From: Trema orientale
Lineage: Eukaryota > Streptophyta > Magnoliopsida > Rosales > Cannabaceae
Direction: 5' to 3'
Assembly: GCA_002914845.1 (NCBI GenBank)
Contig: JXTC01000060.1
Coordinates: forward strand, 490,313 to 554,312
DNA: 64,000 nt
Below, piece after piece: positions 24,218 through 36,193 of this stretch (position 1 is its first letter; the number at the start of each line of letters is the position of its first letter). The position numbers were made by a program, and so were the translations under genes. The notes under the pieces are model-generated. The model was not told the origin of the DNA, did not search any database, and saw only the letters and a list, made by a program, of their open reading frames with translations.

Positions 24218-24957
24218 GGCTTTTAAATACAAAAACTCCTTGAATTCGAAACAAATTAGTAAAATTAACCGTGAACTTAATTTTTTAGAGCAAAACCCCC
24301 TAATATCCCTTAATATTAATTCTGTTAGAAAAAAAATGTGTTTCTGTTAACTTTTTTTAAACGATTAAGTCCTCATTTTTTTATTTGTGACTTTTAGGTC
24401 CTTATTCTTCGATTTTTGTTTCATGTTAATCCCTTTTAATCTTTTAGGTCCACTACTGCCTTTAATTAGCAGTTGCCCAAAATATGTGCATCTCGGTAGG
24501 GGTAAAATTAGAAACAAAATGAAATTATTATTTAATAAAAAAAGAGTTAAATTATTATTTTCATTTAAGACAGATGTAAGAAATTAGAAAATTTTATATG
24601 ATTCTAATATGAATCTACTTTGGTCCAAATATTCATATATCCAGAAGAGAGTTATATGAATATATTACCAATTTTATGAGACATATATTGTCAACTTTAT
24701 GTTTTGTTGTCTCAATTTTAAGGAACAGAAAAGATTAAAGGGTACTAACGTGAAACCAAAAATATAAGAATAAGGGTCTAAATACCACAAATAAAAAAAT
24801 AGAGACTTAACGTAAAAGAGGCTAACAAATGTACCAATCTTTCTTTTTTAACAAAACTAATATTAGAAGATTTCAGGATGGATTTGCTTTAAAAAATTGA
24901 GTTCAAGTTGATTTATTAAATTGTTCCGAGTTGATGGCCTTTTTGAATTAAGAGACC
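24218..24957. mobile_element. Mutator-like fold-back element with 9-bp target duplication
   Basis: An exact 9-bp direct repeat GGAAGTAAA flanks the element (24209-24217 and 24958-24966). The arms are imperfect inverted repeats of about 230 bp. Left-arm words such as ATTTTTTTATTTGTG and CCTTATTCTT recur in the right arm read inward. A 9-bp duplication with long terminal inverted repeats is typical of Mutator-like elements. No transposase is encoded; the short frame inside (24387-24587) has no known similarity. Confidence 0.85.
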
Positions 24958-24966
24958 GGAAGTAAA

Positions 24967-26600
24967 ACATGGAAACTTAGATTTGGGAGTTCAATATGTT
25001 TGGAAAAGTAAAAGAAAGATACAAAACATGGAAAATTAGATTTGGGTGTTCAATATGTTTGGGAAAGTAAAAGGAATATATGGGAAGTAGATTAAAACAA
25101 AATAAATATACGCAAAGTAGATAAAATAAACGCAAAATAGAAAGATACGGAAAGTAGATCGTCAATTACATTTACACGCATTCATGCAACATATCGAGAG
25201 AGAGATAAAAACAAAATAAAGATATGTTCAACATGTTTGGTAAATTGTTTCCATATATATGCGTCAAGTATAATTACATTTGTTTGTTTCCGTAAATTGG
25301 TAAATCCTCTATCACATATAAGACTACAACAAAATATATATATATATTCCTAATCCAACAGTATTTTCTTTTACCTATTTATAAATATTATTTTTTAGTT
25401 GTTGAATCATAATTTAATGACTATCATAATTTGGATGATTGAGAAAAAAAATCTATTATTTAATGTTTTTTTCTCTCCAATTTTTATCATAAAAAGCCGT
25501 ACGTGATGAATTTTAATTGAGCAAAACAATACTTATAAATATTTATTTAATTTTCATATGCTACAGTTGCTGATTAATTTTAATTCTCTCCAATCTCTCA
25601 TGAATTGTCAAAATCATCTATTTTGCTACAGAGTAATGATAATGAACTGTAATGTTTGCGTAATTTGGGTTGTCATGACTATTTAAAAATTTTAAATGAA
25701 AATTACACTTAATACTTGTTTTTTAAAACCTATTTCAAAAATATCCGTTTTTAATTTTTGTTTCAAAAATATTCATTTTTATAGTCCACATTTCATATGC
25801 AAAATATGAGTGGTCCACATTTACAATGTAAATTTTATCCATGAGGTACACATTCATGTATAAAATATGAACGGTACACATTTTAAAATGTGTGCCAATT
25901 TTTAGTGTAATTTTTATTCATGAAATGTAAACCACGGTATACATTTAATGCATGAAATATATACCGTGGTATACATTTCATGTGTAAAACAATGGTGGTC
26001 TACATTTCTCCAAAAAAAGTATAAAAGTGGGTGTTTATGAAATAAAAATAAAAACGGACATTTATGAAAATATGATTTTAAAATGGGCATTTATAAACTT
26101 TTTCCAATTTTTAAATACCAATATCAACTTGCAAATCGGAATTAAAACCTCCTTATAATTTTAAATGAATTGATTTTTCAGAATATTAAAATTACGCTTA
26201 TTACCAAACATAATATATATGATACATAGCAAAAATGACCAATACCAAGAAATAAAGAAAGAAAAGGAAAATAAGGAGATACATTATACATACATGCCTT
26301 AGTACCCTTTTTAATATGTAAGACAAAGATTGAAGTTGATCCCTTTTTATATGTATCACTTAACAAAAAAAAAAAAAAAAAAAAGAAAGAGAAAAAAAGA
26401 AAGTCTTGCTTCCATGTCGTTTTCCCTCAAACGACTGTCGTTTCACTCTTCTTCTAAAGTCCCAATTGGGTGAGGGTCCCACTATATCGTTCTCTATCTC
26501 TAGATTCTCTACTCTCATTGTTGAACGCCACGTGTCCCACTCACTTTCTCTTTCCTACTGGCGGAGTCTTGATCCTCAGTCCTCAACCGTCTCTCTCTCC
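24967..26600. other. AT-rich intergenic DNA with local duplications
   Basis: A tandem duplication of about 56 bp starts at 24969 (ATTTGGGAGTTCAATATGTT, then ATTTGGGTGTTCAATATGTT). 25780-26010 repeats GTATACATTTCATG-like words. A poly-A run lies at 26364-26384. The last 150 bp are pyrimidine-rich and likely the leader of the Agenet gene. Confidence 0.5.
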
Positions 26601-26605
26601 CGCCA

Positions 26606-26638
26606 ATGCCAAACCAGTCCTCTCATTTCAAACCCTAA
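26606..26638 (+). CDS. uORF overlapping the Agenet gene start (TAATG)
   Basis: The frame encodes MPNQSSHFKP and its stop TAA shares its last A with the ATG of the main frame at 26638. This arrangement could allow termination-reinitiation. Expression is not proven. If translation instead starts at the in-frame ATG at 26470, this uORF would not matter. Confidence 0.4.
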   Translation: MPNQSSHFKP

Positions 26639-28928
26639 TGTCGCGACCCTATTTCATCAAAAAGGGCGACCAAGTGGAGGTCACGAAGCCCGGCCACGGC
26701 TCCACCGGCCCCTACTTTCCGGCCACCGTGCTCCGATCTCCGGCCAAGACCAAGTTCAACAACGCCCTCGTCTTCGTCGAGTACCGAACCCTCAAAGCCC
26801 CCAGTGTCAACGGTACGGACGGTTACCAGCGTCTCAAGGAGGTGGTCAATTTGGTCAATGTGAGGCCTGCGCCGCCTCCCATGCCCGGTCCCCAGCTCTT
26901 CTTCAAAGTCGGCGACGATGTCGACGTCTTCCTCTGGAATGGGTGGTCTCGAGGTGTGGTTATGGAGATTCTCGAGGACTCGAGGTACTTGGTTCTGTAC
27001 CTGGATACAGCTCAAGAAATTGTGTGCCCACAGCATAATTTGCGGCTTCACATGGAGTGGGATGATGGGTCTTGGGTCCCGCCTCTTCTGGATCAGGTGG
27101 TTCTTTTGTGAACTATTTTATTTTATTATTATTATTATTTTTTTTTGGAAGAGAAAAATTGTAGGCATGTATGATATTGCTAAGTTTGACTCTAGGAAGA
27201 TGACAATAATTTGGAACTTGGTTATGGATGCTATGTTATATCGCTTTTTGTTTATGCCCATTTACTGTTATATCGCTTTTCTAGATCAGGAAAAAAAATG
27301 TGGGCATGTATAATTTTGCTATAGTTAACTTTACAAATATTCTTAGTCTCTCGTTCTGTATGCGTGTTTGACTCCTGTGCTAGGAATAATGAATATTATA
27401 ACTCTAGGACGTAGGGAGATGACAAAAACTTGGAACTTTGTTGTGAATTGTACGTTACATTGCCTTCTGTATATTTTCATTTACAGTTATTTGTTGAATT
27501 TTTCAATCATGCTTCTCTTCATTTAGATGTGAAACAAAGGTTTCTGCATTTTCTCTTATACATTGTACTGCCAAAGTTCTATATTTGTTAAGATGCTTAG
27601 TCCGGAATTCGGTGCTATTTATTTTTTTGATGCTTACCATAAAATCAATTCCTCCATGGCATGTCTTTAGTTGACACTGATGTTCTAGTGATCCTGTGAT
27701 TTTAGTGCCTGTTTCGCCTATAAAATTTTAACTAAGCATCTATGCTCATGATAATTGTGTTTGTTCATTAGATGGCTTTGTTTTATCTTCACACTTTATG
27801 AAAAGCCTTGATTTGCAGAGGAAGTCACCTACAGCAGAGATGGAGAGGAATATGAAATTGAAGATCATATTTGGGAAGAAGCCATTGGAGTTGAAGTTTG
27901 GACGTGGGGCTATTGTGGAAGTTAGCAGCGACGAAGAAGGTTATAAGGATTCTTGGTACATTGCTAAGATTGTTGGCTCCATAGGAAGTGACAAGTTTTT
28001 GGTGGAATACCAGGACCTGTTAACTGATGATGGAGCCCAGCTCTTGAGAGAAGAAGCAGATGCACGACACATTAGGCCCGAACCCCCTTTACTTCCAGCA
28101 GTCTGCCATTTTAAAATGCTCCAAAAAGTCGATGCGTGGTACAATGACGGCTGGTGGGAGGGTGTAATTTCAGAACTTCTAACTGGTTCACAGTATGTTG
28201 TATATTTTAGGTCTACTAATGAAGAATTGATATTTAAGCATTCTAATTTGCGGCCTCATCTAGACTGGATCAATGGAAAATGGTCTATTGCTAGTAAGGT
28301 AAAATCTTCCTATTTTAATTTTCTTCTATGTTATTACCAGCTATCGTGCTCCATAGGTGAAGATTGTTTTATGCCTTTTCTGCATTTTCAATGCAAATGG
28401 TGGTCTATGATAGTCATTTGCTCTTATTTGATACATGCTTCAAGCATCTTGAATCTTCAAATGCAGGAGCATCCAAATAAATGGGTTATAAATTCACAAA
28501 TGCAAAATTCTAAGCTGAACTTTTGCAAGCGGATGAAGATAGAGGTTAGAAGTGATGAAGAAGGTTACACGGGTTCTTGGTATGAGGCAAAGGTAGTTAG
28601 ATCTTTGGGAAATGACAAGTTTCTAGTGGAGTATCAGACATTGAAAACCGATGATGGACTTGAACTCCATAAAGAAGAGGCAGATGCATTGAACATAAGG
28701 CCTTGTCCCCCTGAAATTCAACATGTCTACCCCTATGCACTGCATGAAAATGTTGATGCCTGGTATAATGATGGGTGGTGGGTAGGTCGCATATCCAAAG
28801 TTCTTGTCAACACAAAGTACATGGTTTACTTTTGGACCACAAATGAAGAGTTGGAATTCGAACATTGTAACCTGAGGCCTCACCAGGAATGGGCAGATGG
28901 ATTCTGGGTGGATTTTTCCAGGGTATGA
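26638..28928 (+). CDS. Agenet-domain protein with six Agenet modules
   Basis: Exons 26638-27096, 27819-28298 and 28467-28928 give 466 residues. Three tandem pairs of Agenet (plant Tudor-like) modules lie at about 6-75/80-150, 178-247/250-312 and 335-398/405-462. Each pair has the hallmarks VEV..DEEGY.GSWY..K in the first module and V.AWYNDGWW.G with LRPH..W in the second. Agenet/Tudor folds bind histone tails or other partners, and plant multi-Agenet proteins act in chromatin or RNA-related roles; the ligand here cannot be read from sequence. An in-frame ATG at 26470 would add 56 Ser/Leu-rich residues that look non-domain, so 26638 is chosen. The last codons, AGG GTA TGA, resemble a 5' splice site, so a further exon is possible. 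Confidence 0.85.
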
Positions 28929-30579
28929 GTTCACAATCATAATTTTTGTTTCCTATTATAGCCAATACAATTACTTTTAGAAGTATTTCTTGACTTTGTC
29001 TATAAATGTAGGTTGCATTACCTGTTTAACTCTTTGATTGTGGGCTTACATGTGTTATTATACCAGCACATTCTGCTATGTATATGTGTATAACATTAAC
29101 TTATGAAATTCCATGAGTACTTTGTTTTTGAATGATCATTTTGTGTATTCTATATGCTGAATCCAGGTTGACAGTGCCCGCTTCTCACCCCAAACCCCCT
29201 TCCTCCTCTTTCATTCCCTCCCTTTGCTTATTCTTGCATATACTAGCTTTGTTACAAGTTTTTAATGTTCAATTGGCTTCTGGCAAGCAGTATTTATTTG
29301 TATGAGAGTGTATATGTTCGTTGGATTAGAAAATGGGCTTCTGATTTGGAAAGGTATTGTTTACCTAACCTACGAATTTTTGGTACACAAATAGCGCACT
29401 TATTCTTCCTTTCCTCTGCAAGCTGTGAATACAGACAATTCTAATATTCTCTGTTTGGTCTTGTCTTGTCTAAGTTATCACATATAACTCTTTTGCGTAG
29501 AAGGCTTAAAATTCTATTATCACAATATTCTCACCATGATGCATTGTTTACATCTAGCAGAGTGTTTAAAGCAAGTATGGGACACGCTGTATTACATTAT
29601 AATGCAGAGGTTCAGGGAAGGATGTCCTCGGCCGAGCAACGTCGTATTTGATGTTTCTAACAGTGTTCAACCTACTACTAAATACTAATTACGCCAATGG
29701 TGGTCCTAGAGATGCAGCTTGGAGACTATCTGGTATTTACTTCAACTAAATGAATCAGTTCTTTTCAAGTTGGAATTCTACTTTTGCGGAAGATCAATAT
29801 CTTGATCATTTAACCCTTTTTCTCTTACTAAGGTTTTCAGCAACAACCAGTTATGCCTGGTCCTGGTGTTATGTATTACGTTGTAGCATGTATTTGTATC
29901 TAGGCTACTAAATTTTGGATGCGAAAACAACTTTTGCTTTGTAAATAACTCGAAGAATCAAAAGTTATTTTCTTAGATATAATTCATGAGCATGGCAATA
30001 CCAGCAGTTCCGTAGTGCCAGCTACAAACTTCAACTGAACTAACGAATTATAATAATTTTCTTTTGGGCTGTTTTTAATGCTCAAAATTAGTTTTTTTAA
30101 AGGGAAAATCAAATTTGACCCTTTTTTTTCAGTAAAAGTTTGAGCTACTAATTATCTTTTCCCTTTTAAATACCTATCAATGTAGTTCAGAATTCAGAAA
30201 AAAGGATGTGTCATGTTAAAGAAGAATACTAAAGAAACTGGGGCTTATAGAAAAATGATTGAATTTTGGGTTTTAAGTAAATGTCCATTCTATAAAATAA
30301 TATAGCTTGGACGGGTCCAAAAAATAAGCAGGCTCAGCCTATGCCCTATAGAATCTCCTTGACACCCTCTTTACGTCGACATGGGTCGGTTTCCAGTTTC
30401 GACCACTTCTCACCGGTGATTACTGATTAGTGAACCGATCGAGTATTTCACTTCACAGTTAAAGAGGCCTGCATAACTACAACTTAAAGATGTAAGACAC
30501 AATGATCTGATTCATCATCTCAAACTAAATAGCTTAATTCCATTTTTTAGTTTAAAAGTACTAATTGGTCATTGGTTCA
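28929..30579. other. Agenet gene 3' flank and intergenic DNA
   Basis: No other coding exon could be confirmed. A 61-codon frame at 29466-29651 shows no family resemblance and joins no exon in a convincing way. Confidence 0.5.
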
Positions 30580-31073
30580 CTAGTCGTTATACCGCGCAAA
30601 GTTGTTTTAATATTGCATGCATTAAGCTTAATTTATAGTTAGGTTCATTAAGCTTAATTTATAGTTAGGTTCAATGTATTTCAATATTAAAAATATATTT
30701 ATTTTTATATTTATTTTGATGAGAAATTTTTAACATTTAATGAACTAAATTTAATATAAGGAATCATTAATATTAAATTAAATATAATATTATATAAAAA
30801 ATTAAATTATGTATTTATCTCTTTCTATGTTTATTTTGACGAGAGAAATGTGGCATAACTATTTGTTCGATGAACTAAATTTATTATAAGGTATCATTAA
30901 TATTAAATTAAACACAATATTATTACAACCAATCATAGCATGAAAAAATAATAATAAGACTAATCATATCATGAAAAAATAACAGTTAAATTAATAATTT
31001 TCTAAAAATTTTAAAAATAAAATAGTGAGCAAAGAAGTTATCAGAGTTTTTACACATTATCTCTGCTTCAGAC

Positions 31074-31127
<54 letters not shown>
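30580..31127 (-). mobile_element. Second, decayed Helitron copy
   Basis: On the minus strand it ends in GGTATAACGACTAG followed by T, as in the copy at 22855-23622, with the same interior blocks (TATTTTGATGAGA, ATCATTAATATTAAATTAAA). The 3' hairpin has lost one arm. The 5' end is overgrown by a (TA)n microsatellite at about 31077-31127, so the exact boundary is unclear. A 26-bp tandem duplication lies at 30621-30672. Confidence 0.72.
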
Positions 31128-31131
<4 letters not shown>

Positions 31132-31850
31132 TAACATGACGATGGCCTATATTTTATTTTAAAAGAAATTATTGGTGAAGATATTTTGAAGATATTGTTC
31201 GGGACAATCTCCATCAGACATTTCGTCTTTTTTTTTTCCCCTAAATAAACATAAATAATGCAGAGCAAGCCCTTAGGCCTTAGCCAATTAGGCTAAGAAA
31301 ATAAGCGAAAAAAAAAATATGACAACAAAATAAAACAAAAAGGAAAAAAGCCGCGCAATATTTTTCCGGTCTCTGTCCTTGATTTTTAGCGCTCCAATAA
31401 TCAACTGTGAGCATGTAATGTAAGTTAAAAGTATGTGAAGTTGAAAGCTTAATATTGTTTTTTCACAATACAGTGCCCAAAAATGCCCTGGTATTGAGTG
31501 TCTAATTTTCCTGCTGATCTTATGAGCTCTAACCCTGTAACCCACTTTAGAAAATGGGCTTTTTGGCCCAGTGGAGTTGGACCCAACCGAAACTTGGTCC
31601 CATGGAAGCCTGAAAATAAATAGATAAATAAACAAAAATAAATAAGAAAGTGGCAACGAGGGCATATATTCCCGTCCTTATTACCTTTCTCTTTTGTTTC
31701 GTAACTGAGCATGGTTTCTTCTATCATTACCGTAAATTTATTCTAGTCCTCTTCCTGATCACCCAATTTCACCTTTTTCATATTCACACCCCATTTCGTT
31801 TTCTTGCTCACTAAAACAAGACTATTTCTTTTAATAATAATTGGGGTTGA
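31128..31850. other. Intergenic region upstream of the F-box gene
   Basis: No gene recognised. Two minus-strand frames (31288-31727) overlap each other in different frames and look like chance openings. The last 150 bp probably hold the F-box gene promoter and leader. Confidence 0.5.
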
Positions 31851-31856
31851 CCAAAA

Positions 31857-32031
31857 ATGGCGGCCTTTTTAAAGCCATCATCGTCCATGGATTCACCGAA
31901 TGAAGTTTTATCCAATACCCATCTGGAGATTTTCGTTTGGTAAGCCAAATCTTGATCCTACTCTTGATTTCCATAACTGGGTATCTGAGATTTCATTCGT
32001 ATAATTTGTTGACAGTATAAATTAGTTATTA
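31857..32031 (+). CDS. uORF in the F-box gene leader
   Basis: An ATG at 31857 opens a frame reading MAAFLKPSSSMDSPNEVLSN, then THLEIFV. A GT-AG leader intron (about 31939-32016) appears to interrupt it. Spliced, it ends with CIN and TAG just before the main ATG; unspliced, it ends at TGG TAA. Either way it could reduce translation of the main frame. Expression is not shown. Confidence 0.35.
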
Positions 32032-33113
32032 TGAATTCACAAAGAGATGGGATTTTCCCGGACGAGGTTGTCCTTCAAATTCTAGCAAGGTTACCCATGA
32101 AGTCTCTTTTTAGAAGCAAATCTGTGTGTAAGCTATGGTGTAGATTGTGTTCTGATAAGTATTTCATTAAGCTCTTCAATGAAGTTTCTGCTAAGAATCC
32201 CATGTTATTGGTGGAGATTTCTGAGTCTGTGCAGTTAAAATCTAGTTTGATTTGTGTTGAAAATAGATTGGGCGTTTCTGAATTTTCCTTGAGTTTCTTG
32301 AAGGATAGAGTAAGGGTTAGAGCCTCTTGTAATGGTTTATTGTGTTGCTCTAGTATTCCCGATAAAGGTGTTTACTATGTATGTAATCCTATGACTCGTG
32401 AATTTAAGCTGCTTCCCAGGAGTAGAGAGAGGCCTGTGACCCGATTTTATCCGGACGGTGAGGCAACTCTAGTGGGTTTGGCTTGTAGTTTATCAACTCA
32501 GAATTTCAATGTCGTTTTAGCCGGTTATCACCGGACTTTTGGTCATAGGTCAGATGGGACTTTCATATGCTTGGTGTATGATTCTGAGTCAAACAAATGG
32601 AGGAAGTTTGTCTCTTTTCAGGATGATCAGTTCACACATATGAATAAGAACCAAGTGGTGTATGTCAATAGGGCGCTTCATTGGCTCACCGGTAGTAGTT
32701 CTTCTATACTTGTGCTTGATTTGGATTGTGATATGTGGAGGAAAATGTCATTGCCATATGAAGTTGGTGAGGAGTCTGGAAATAGAGTTTACTTGTTGGA
32801 GTTAGATGGTTGCCTCTCTGTGATGCAGATTTCTGATACTTGGATGAATATCTGGGTTTTGAAGAATTATGAGAAAGAGGAATGGAGTTTGGTGGATAGG
32901 GTGAGTCTGAGATGTATTAGAGGACTTGTGCCTGGTATTTTCCCCATATGTCAGTCTGGTGAGGTTGTTTTCTTAGCAACCCACAAGCAGGTATTGGTGT
33001 ATCATCGCAAGAGTCGAGTATGGAAAGAGATGTACTCTGTGAAGAATAGCTCTACACTTCCATTGTGGTTCTCAGCGCATGCATTTCGGAGCACAATCTT
33101 CTCTTGTCGTTAG
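32031..33113 (+). CDS. F-box protein (At5g49610-like)
   Basis: A single-exon frame of 360 residues. The F-box lies at about 9-48 (FPDEVVLQILARLPMKSLFR, then SKSVCKLW). A C-terminal F-box-associated domain follows, with RASCNGLLCCSS, VYYVCNPMTREFKLLP and a WR..SLP motif, giving a beta-propeller-like substrate module. F-box proteins link substrates to SKP1-CUL1 ubiquitin ligases; the substrate is unknown. A leader intron probably lies just upstream. The best match I can recall is the Arabidopsis At5g49610 subfamily. Pyrimidine-rich 3' flank follows. Confidence 0.9.
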   Translation: MNSQRDGIFPDEVVLQILARLPMKSLFRSKSVCKLWCRLCSDKYFIKLFNEVSAKNPMLLVEISESVQLKSSLICVENRLGVSEFSLSFLKDRVRVRASCNGLLCCSSIPDKGVYYVCNPMTREFKLLPRSRERPVTRFYPDGEATLVGLACSLSTQNFNVVLAGYHRTFGHRSDGTFICLVYDSESNKWRKFVSFQDDQFTHMNKNQVVYVNRALHWLTGSSSSILVLDLDCDMWRKMSLPYEVGEESGNRVYLLELDGCLSVMQISDTWMNIWVLKNYEKEEWSLVDRVSLRCIRGLVPGIFPICQSGEVVFLATHKQVLVYHRKSRVWKEMYSVKNSSTLPLWFSAHAFRSTIFSCR

Positions 33114-35220
33114 GCTGTGAAGGTAATTTGGTGCACTTCTTCACTGTACATAAGTTCCCTAAGAAAATTTCTTTTCAATTGTTATTGGTTAAGAGTATCG
33201 TAACCATTGATAACCAAGCCATTGACTTGGAAGATTTATTTTCTTCTTTTTATTTGTATTTAAAAGTTTGTGAATTTATTGGCTTGTTGATTATATCTTC
33301 ACCTTGTAATGCTACAATTACTGTAAATTTGTGACCATTCATGTTTCTCTTATGCAAAACAAATTATGAAATATGAAGAATGAGGTATATTTAAGATAAT
33401 GATATCCAGTCAGCTTTTTGCAATTATGCCTATTAGAGATGGCTTTTCTTTTCCTTGTTGCTTTCTTCTTTGGATTCTGACTTTTATAAGATTATCTTGA
33501 ATTACACGTATGGGTAGCCAACTTTCTGTGTAACCACGCCTCAATCTTTATCTTTTAGGAGACTCTTTTAGAAATCACAAATGTAATTTTAATGTGCCGT
33601 GTTTATTGCTTAAAATCAAAACCGATCTCAGAATTTCATTTGCGGAAGCAATCCAAAGTTTTAAATTAAAGGTTGTTAATCTCCTCAGAGTGCTGAAGTT
33701 TGGATTAAGCAAGTTTTTTAGGTTAATAAGTTGTGCTAGCATATGTGTTGCATCACACATGTTGTTTGAGCAAAGAACAGCTATCAGTTAATTATCAAGA
33801 AGCCCGAGGAAAAGAAGGTGCAATAATATGCCTGAAAAGCAGAGGCTGTCGAATGCGATTACTGCAAAATGAGATTGGAATATGGCGGTTGAAGGGGTTC
33901 GGTAATATTTTTGGGTATGTTTGTTGAATGTGATTTAACTCGAGCAGTTGAATTGCCGTACTGATGTAGAAGGTATGAGACTCTTGAGTGCACAAAAGCA
34001 GCAGCTTTCAGCATGAACTTCAACTTGAAACTTCCCAAAATGATCATGACCTTTTAACATGAGTCCTAAAAGCGTTGAACAGTTTTAATATGATGATTGA
34101 TTTCGAATTCTATTTATAAGTGTGGGCACTGGAAACATTCTGGAAAGTGTATGCATGTATTGGCATACAAATTCTGAGGCATGTGTTGTGTTGGTGTTTA
34201 GGCACCCCATTTGTCTGCTGGTTACGATGGTCATTTGTGCTTGTATGTTCAGTTTTTGTCTCATTGAGTGCTTGTTTCAGTTATTCAATTTTTCTGATGT
34301 AGAGGCTTGACTTGGAGGCCATGAGCTTCTTCAGTCAAATCTTTGGCATTGAAGATTTATTTGACCTTGTATACTTGAGAAAATTATTGGAGAACAGGCT
34401 AAAGGAAATGATAGGTGATGGGTCACGAGTCACTAATTTAAATGAAAATATAAACAAAGGTCTAACACTTTGTACTTTATTTTATTTTTCTGATAAGGAC
34501 AAGTGGAATTTGACTTTGTTACATCATATTGTATGACAAAACAATTTAAAAATAAATTAATAAATAAAAATTTGAGCTTAGGCACACGCATCTATTGTCA
34601 AGCAATAAGATACATCGTGTAACATGTGTACATGTTTACCAAAAAAAAGTGTAACATGTGTACATTGTACATCTTTAATTAAATTCTAATTTGCAAAGAG
34701 AGAAGCGAGCTTTTAACTTTTTTCTTGTTTATCTAGAAAATATTTTACAAGTAGGCGTTTTTATACACTTATTACATATCGTGCGAGGTTGTCCTAATTC
34801 ATTAGTTTTAATTTATTAAATTGTGTCTTATAGTAAAATAATTGGTGTCAAATATTTACTCTATAAACTAAAACTGGTATATAAGTGAGTGAAAAAACAT
34901 ATACCGACTATTTAGTTATGAGAAATGTCAAACGAGTAAAAAGATGACACATATTCATTAAATTCCATAAGATTCCCTCTTGGACCACTTAATTGACTCC
35001 AGAACAAAGCCCAGAAAAATCGGGTGAGCCCAAAGCAGAGGCCCATATTGAAAATGGTGGGATTAGAGAGAAAAAGAAGCAAAAGCAAAGTCATTGGCTT
35101 TGAGAGCTTCGTGCGTGTCTCCATTGTCGTTTTGCAGACCCAAAATTCCAGACATGTATCGTCTGCTCAGCGCCCAAATCAGACTAAATTCATTCATAGA
35201 CTCACTACCCAAATAGCCCC
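33114..35220. other. F-box gene 3' flank and intergenic DNA
   Basis: No recognisable gene. The many short frames between 33575 and 35250 on both strands overlap each other and lack family features. Confidence 0.5.
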
Positions 35221-35268
35221 ATACTAGCCAAAGCTTTGATCCCCCCATTCGTTTGCTTCTTCTCCTGT

Positions 35269-35270
<2 letters not shown>

Positions 35271-35299
<29 letters not shown>
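35271..35299. repeat. (TC)n microsatellite in the likely J-protein leader
   Basis: About 14 TC units lie in a pyrimidine-rich region. A leader exon ending CAGCCTCCAG before GTATGCC (35339), with an acceptor TTGGCAG at about 36085-36091, would place the repeat in the 5' UTR of the next gene. Confidence 0.6.
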
Positions 35300-35303
<4 letters not shown>

Positions 35304-36193
35304 GAACCTGTACTTGCTGGTTAGCTTCCAGCCTCCAGGTATGCCTGCTCTTGAAATTTTTAATCCATGGCGGATTTCTGGGTATTGTCCAAATTCTTTC
35401 TTTTCTCATTTTGTCAAATTTTTTTTTTTTTTTCCACTTGGTGTTTATCAAAATTCATTATTTGCTGAATCTTCTTTTGGATTGTACGAAATTGGTTTTC
35501 TTTCTTTGTTTATCCTATTACAAATTTTGGGGCTATCTTGTTATCTTCTTCTTTCGATGTTGCATATTTCTTGGCTGATTTCCGATGGCCTTGTTCACAT
35601 GCAAGTCTTATACTGGCATTGCCTCTCTGTGCTTTGTTTGTGTTTTATTTTATTGGTCTTTGTTTTAATTGTGAAAAAAAAAAGGTAGTGTAAAGCTCAA
35701 ATACTGATGAATTTGAATTTTGTTGACATGGGTTTTTCTCTTTTCTTGAGGCTTATTTTGGCCGTCCATCGCTCAATTTGTACAGAATTAGTAAGTTGGT
35801 GTGCTTGGAAATTAGAAGAGTTCTTTGTGTTCTGTTAATTGTCTAGCCTTATCTCCGTTTAGCACTAAATGCTAGAGGTTTTATTGCATCTAGTCTTACT
35901 TTGGTCGTTCTCTTTTTTTCAGTTCAAAATGACAAAAACTATACCATCCCATATGAGATTTGGCATACCCTTAAGTTCAACTAATGATTTGGAAATCTTT
36001 TTAACTGATGTTTCCTCATTTTTGCATATATTTTAATGTTAAGGATCTCTATATGAACTCCGATATGATTATCTATATTCCTTGTTGGCAGATCATAGTC
36101 CGAAATCTAGCTTTATGGTATGGATGCCTCGTTAATCTAGACATGGTATAAGTAGACATTCCCTCCAAACTGTAATTCAACATTTTTTACGTT

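Noticed and set aside
26635..27051. 138-codon minus-strand frame opposite the Agenet exon
   Set aside because: It is the antisense shadow of a GC-rich, conserved coding exon.
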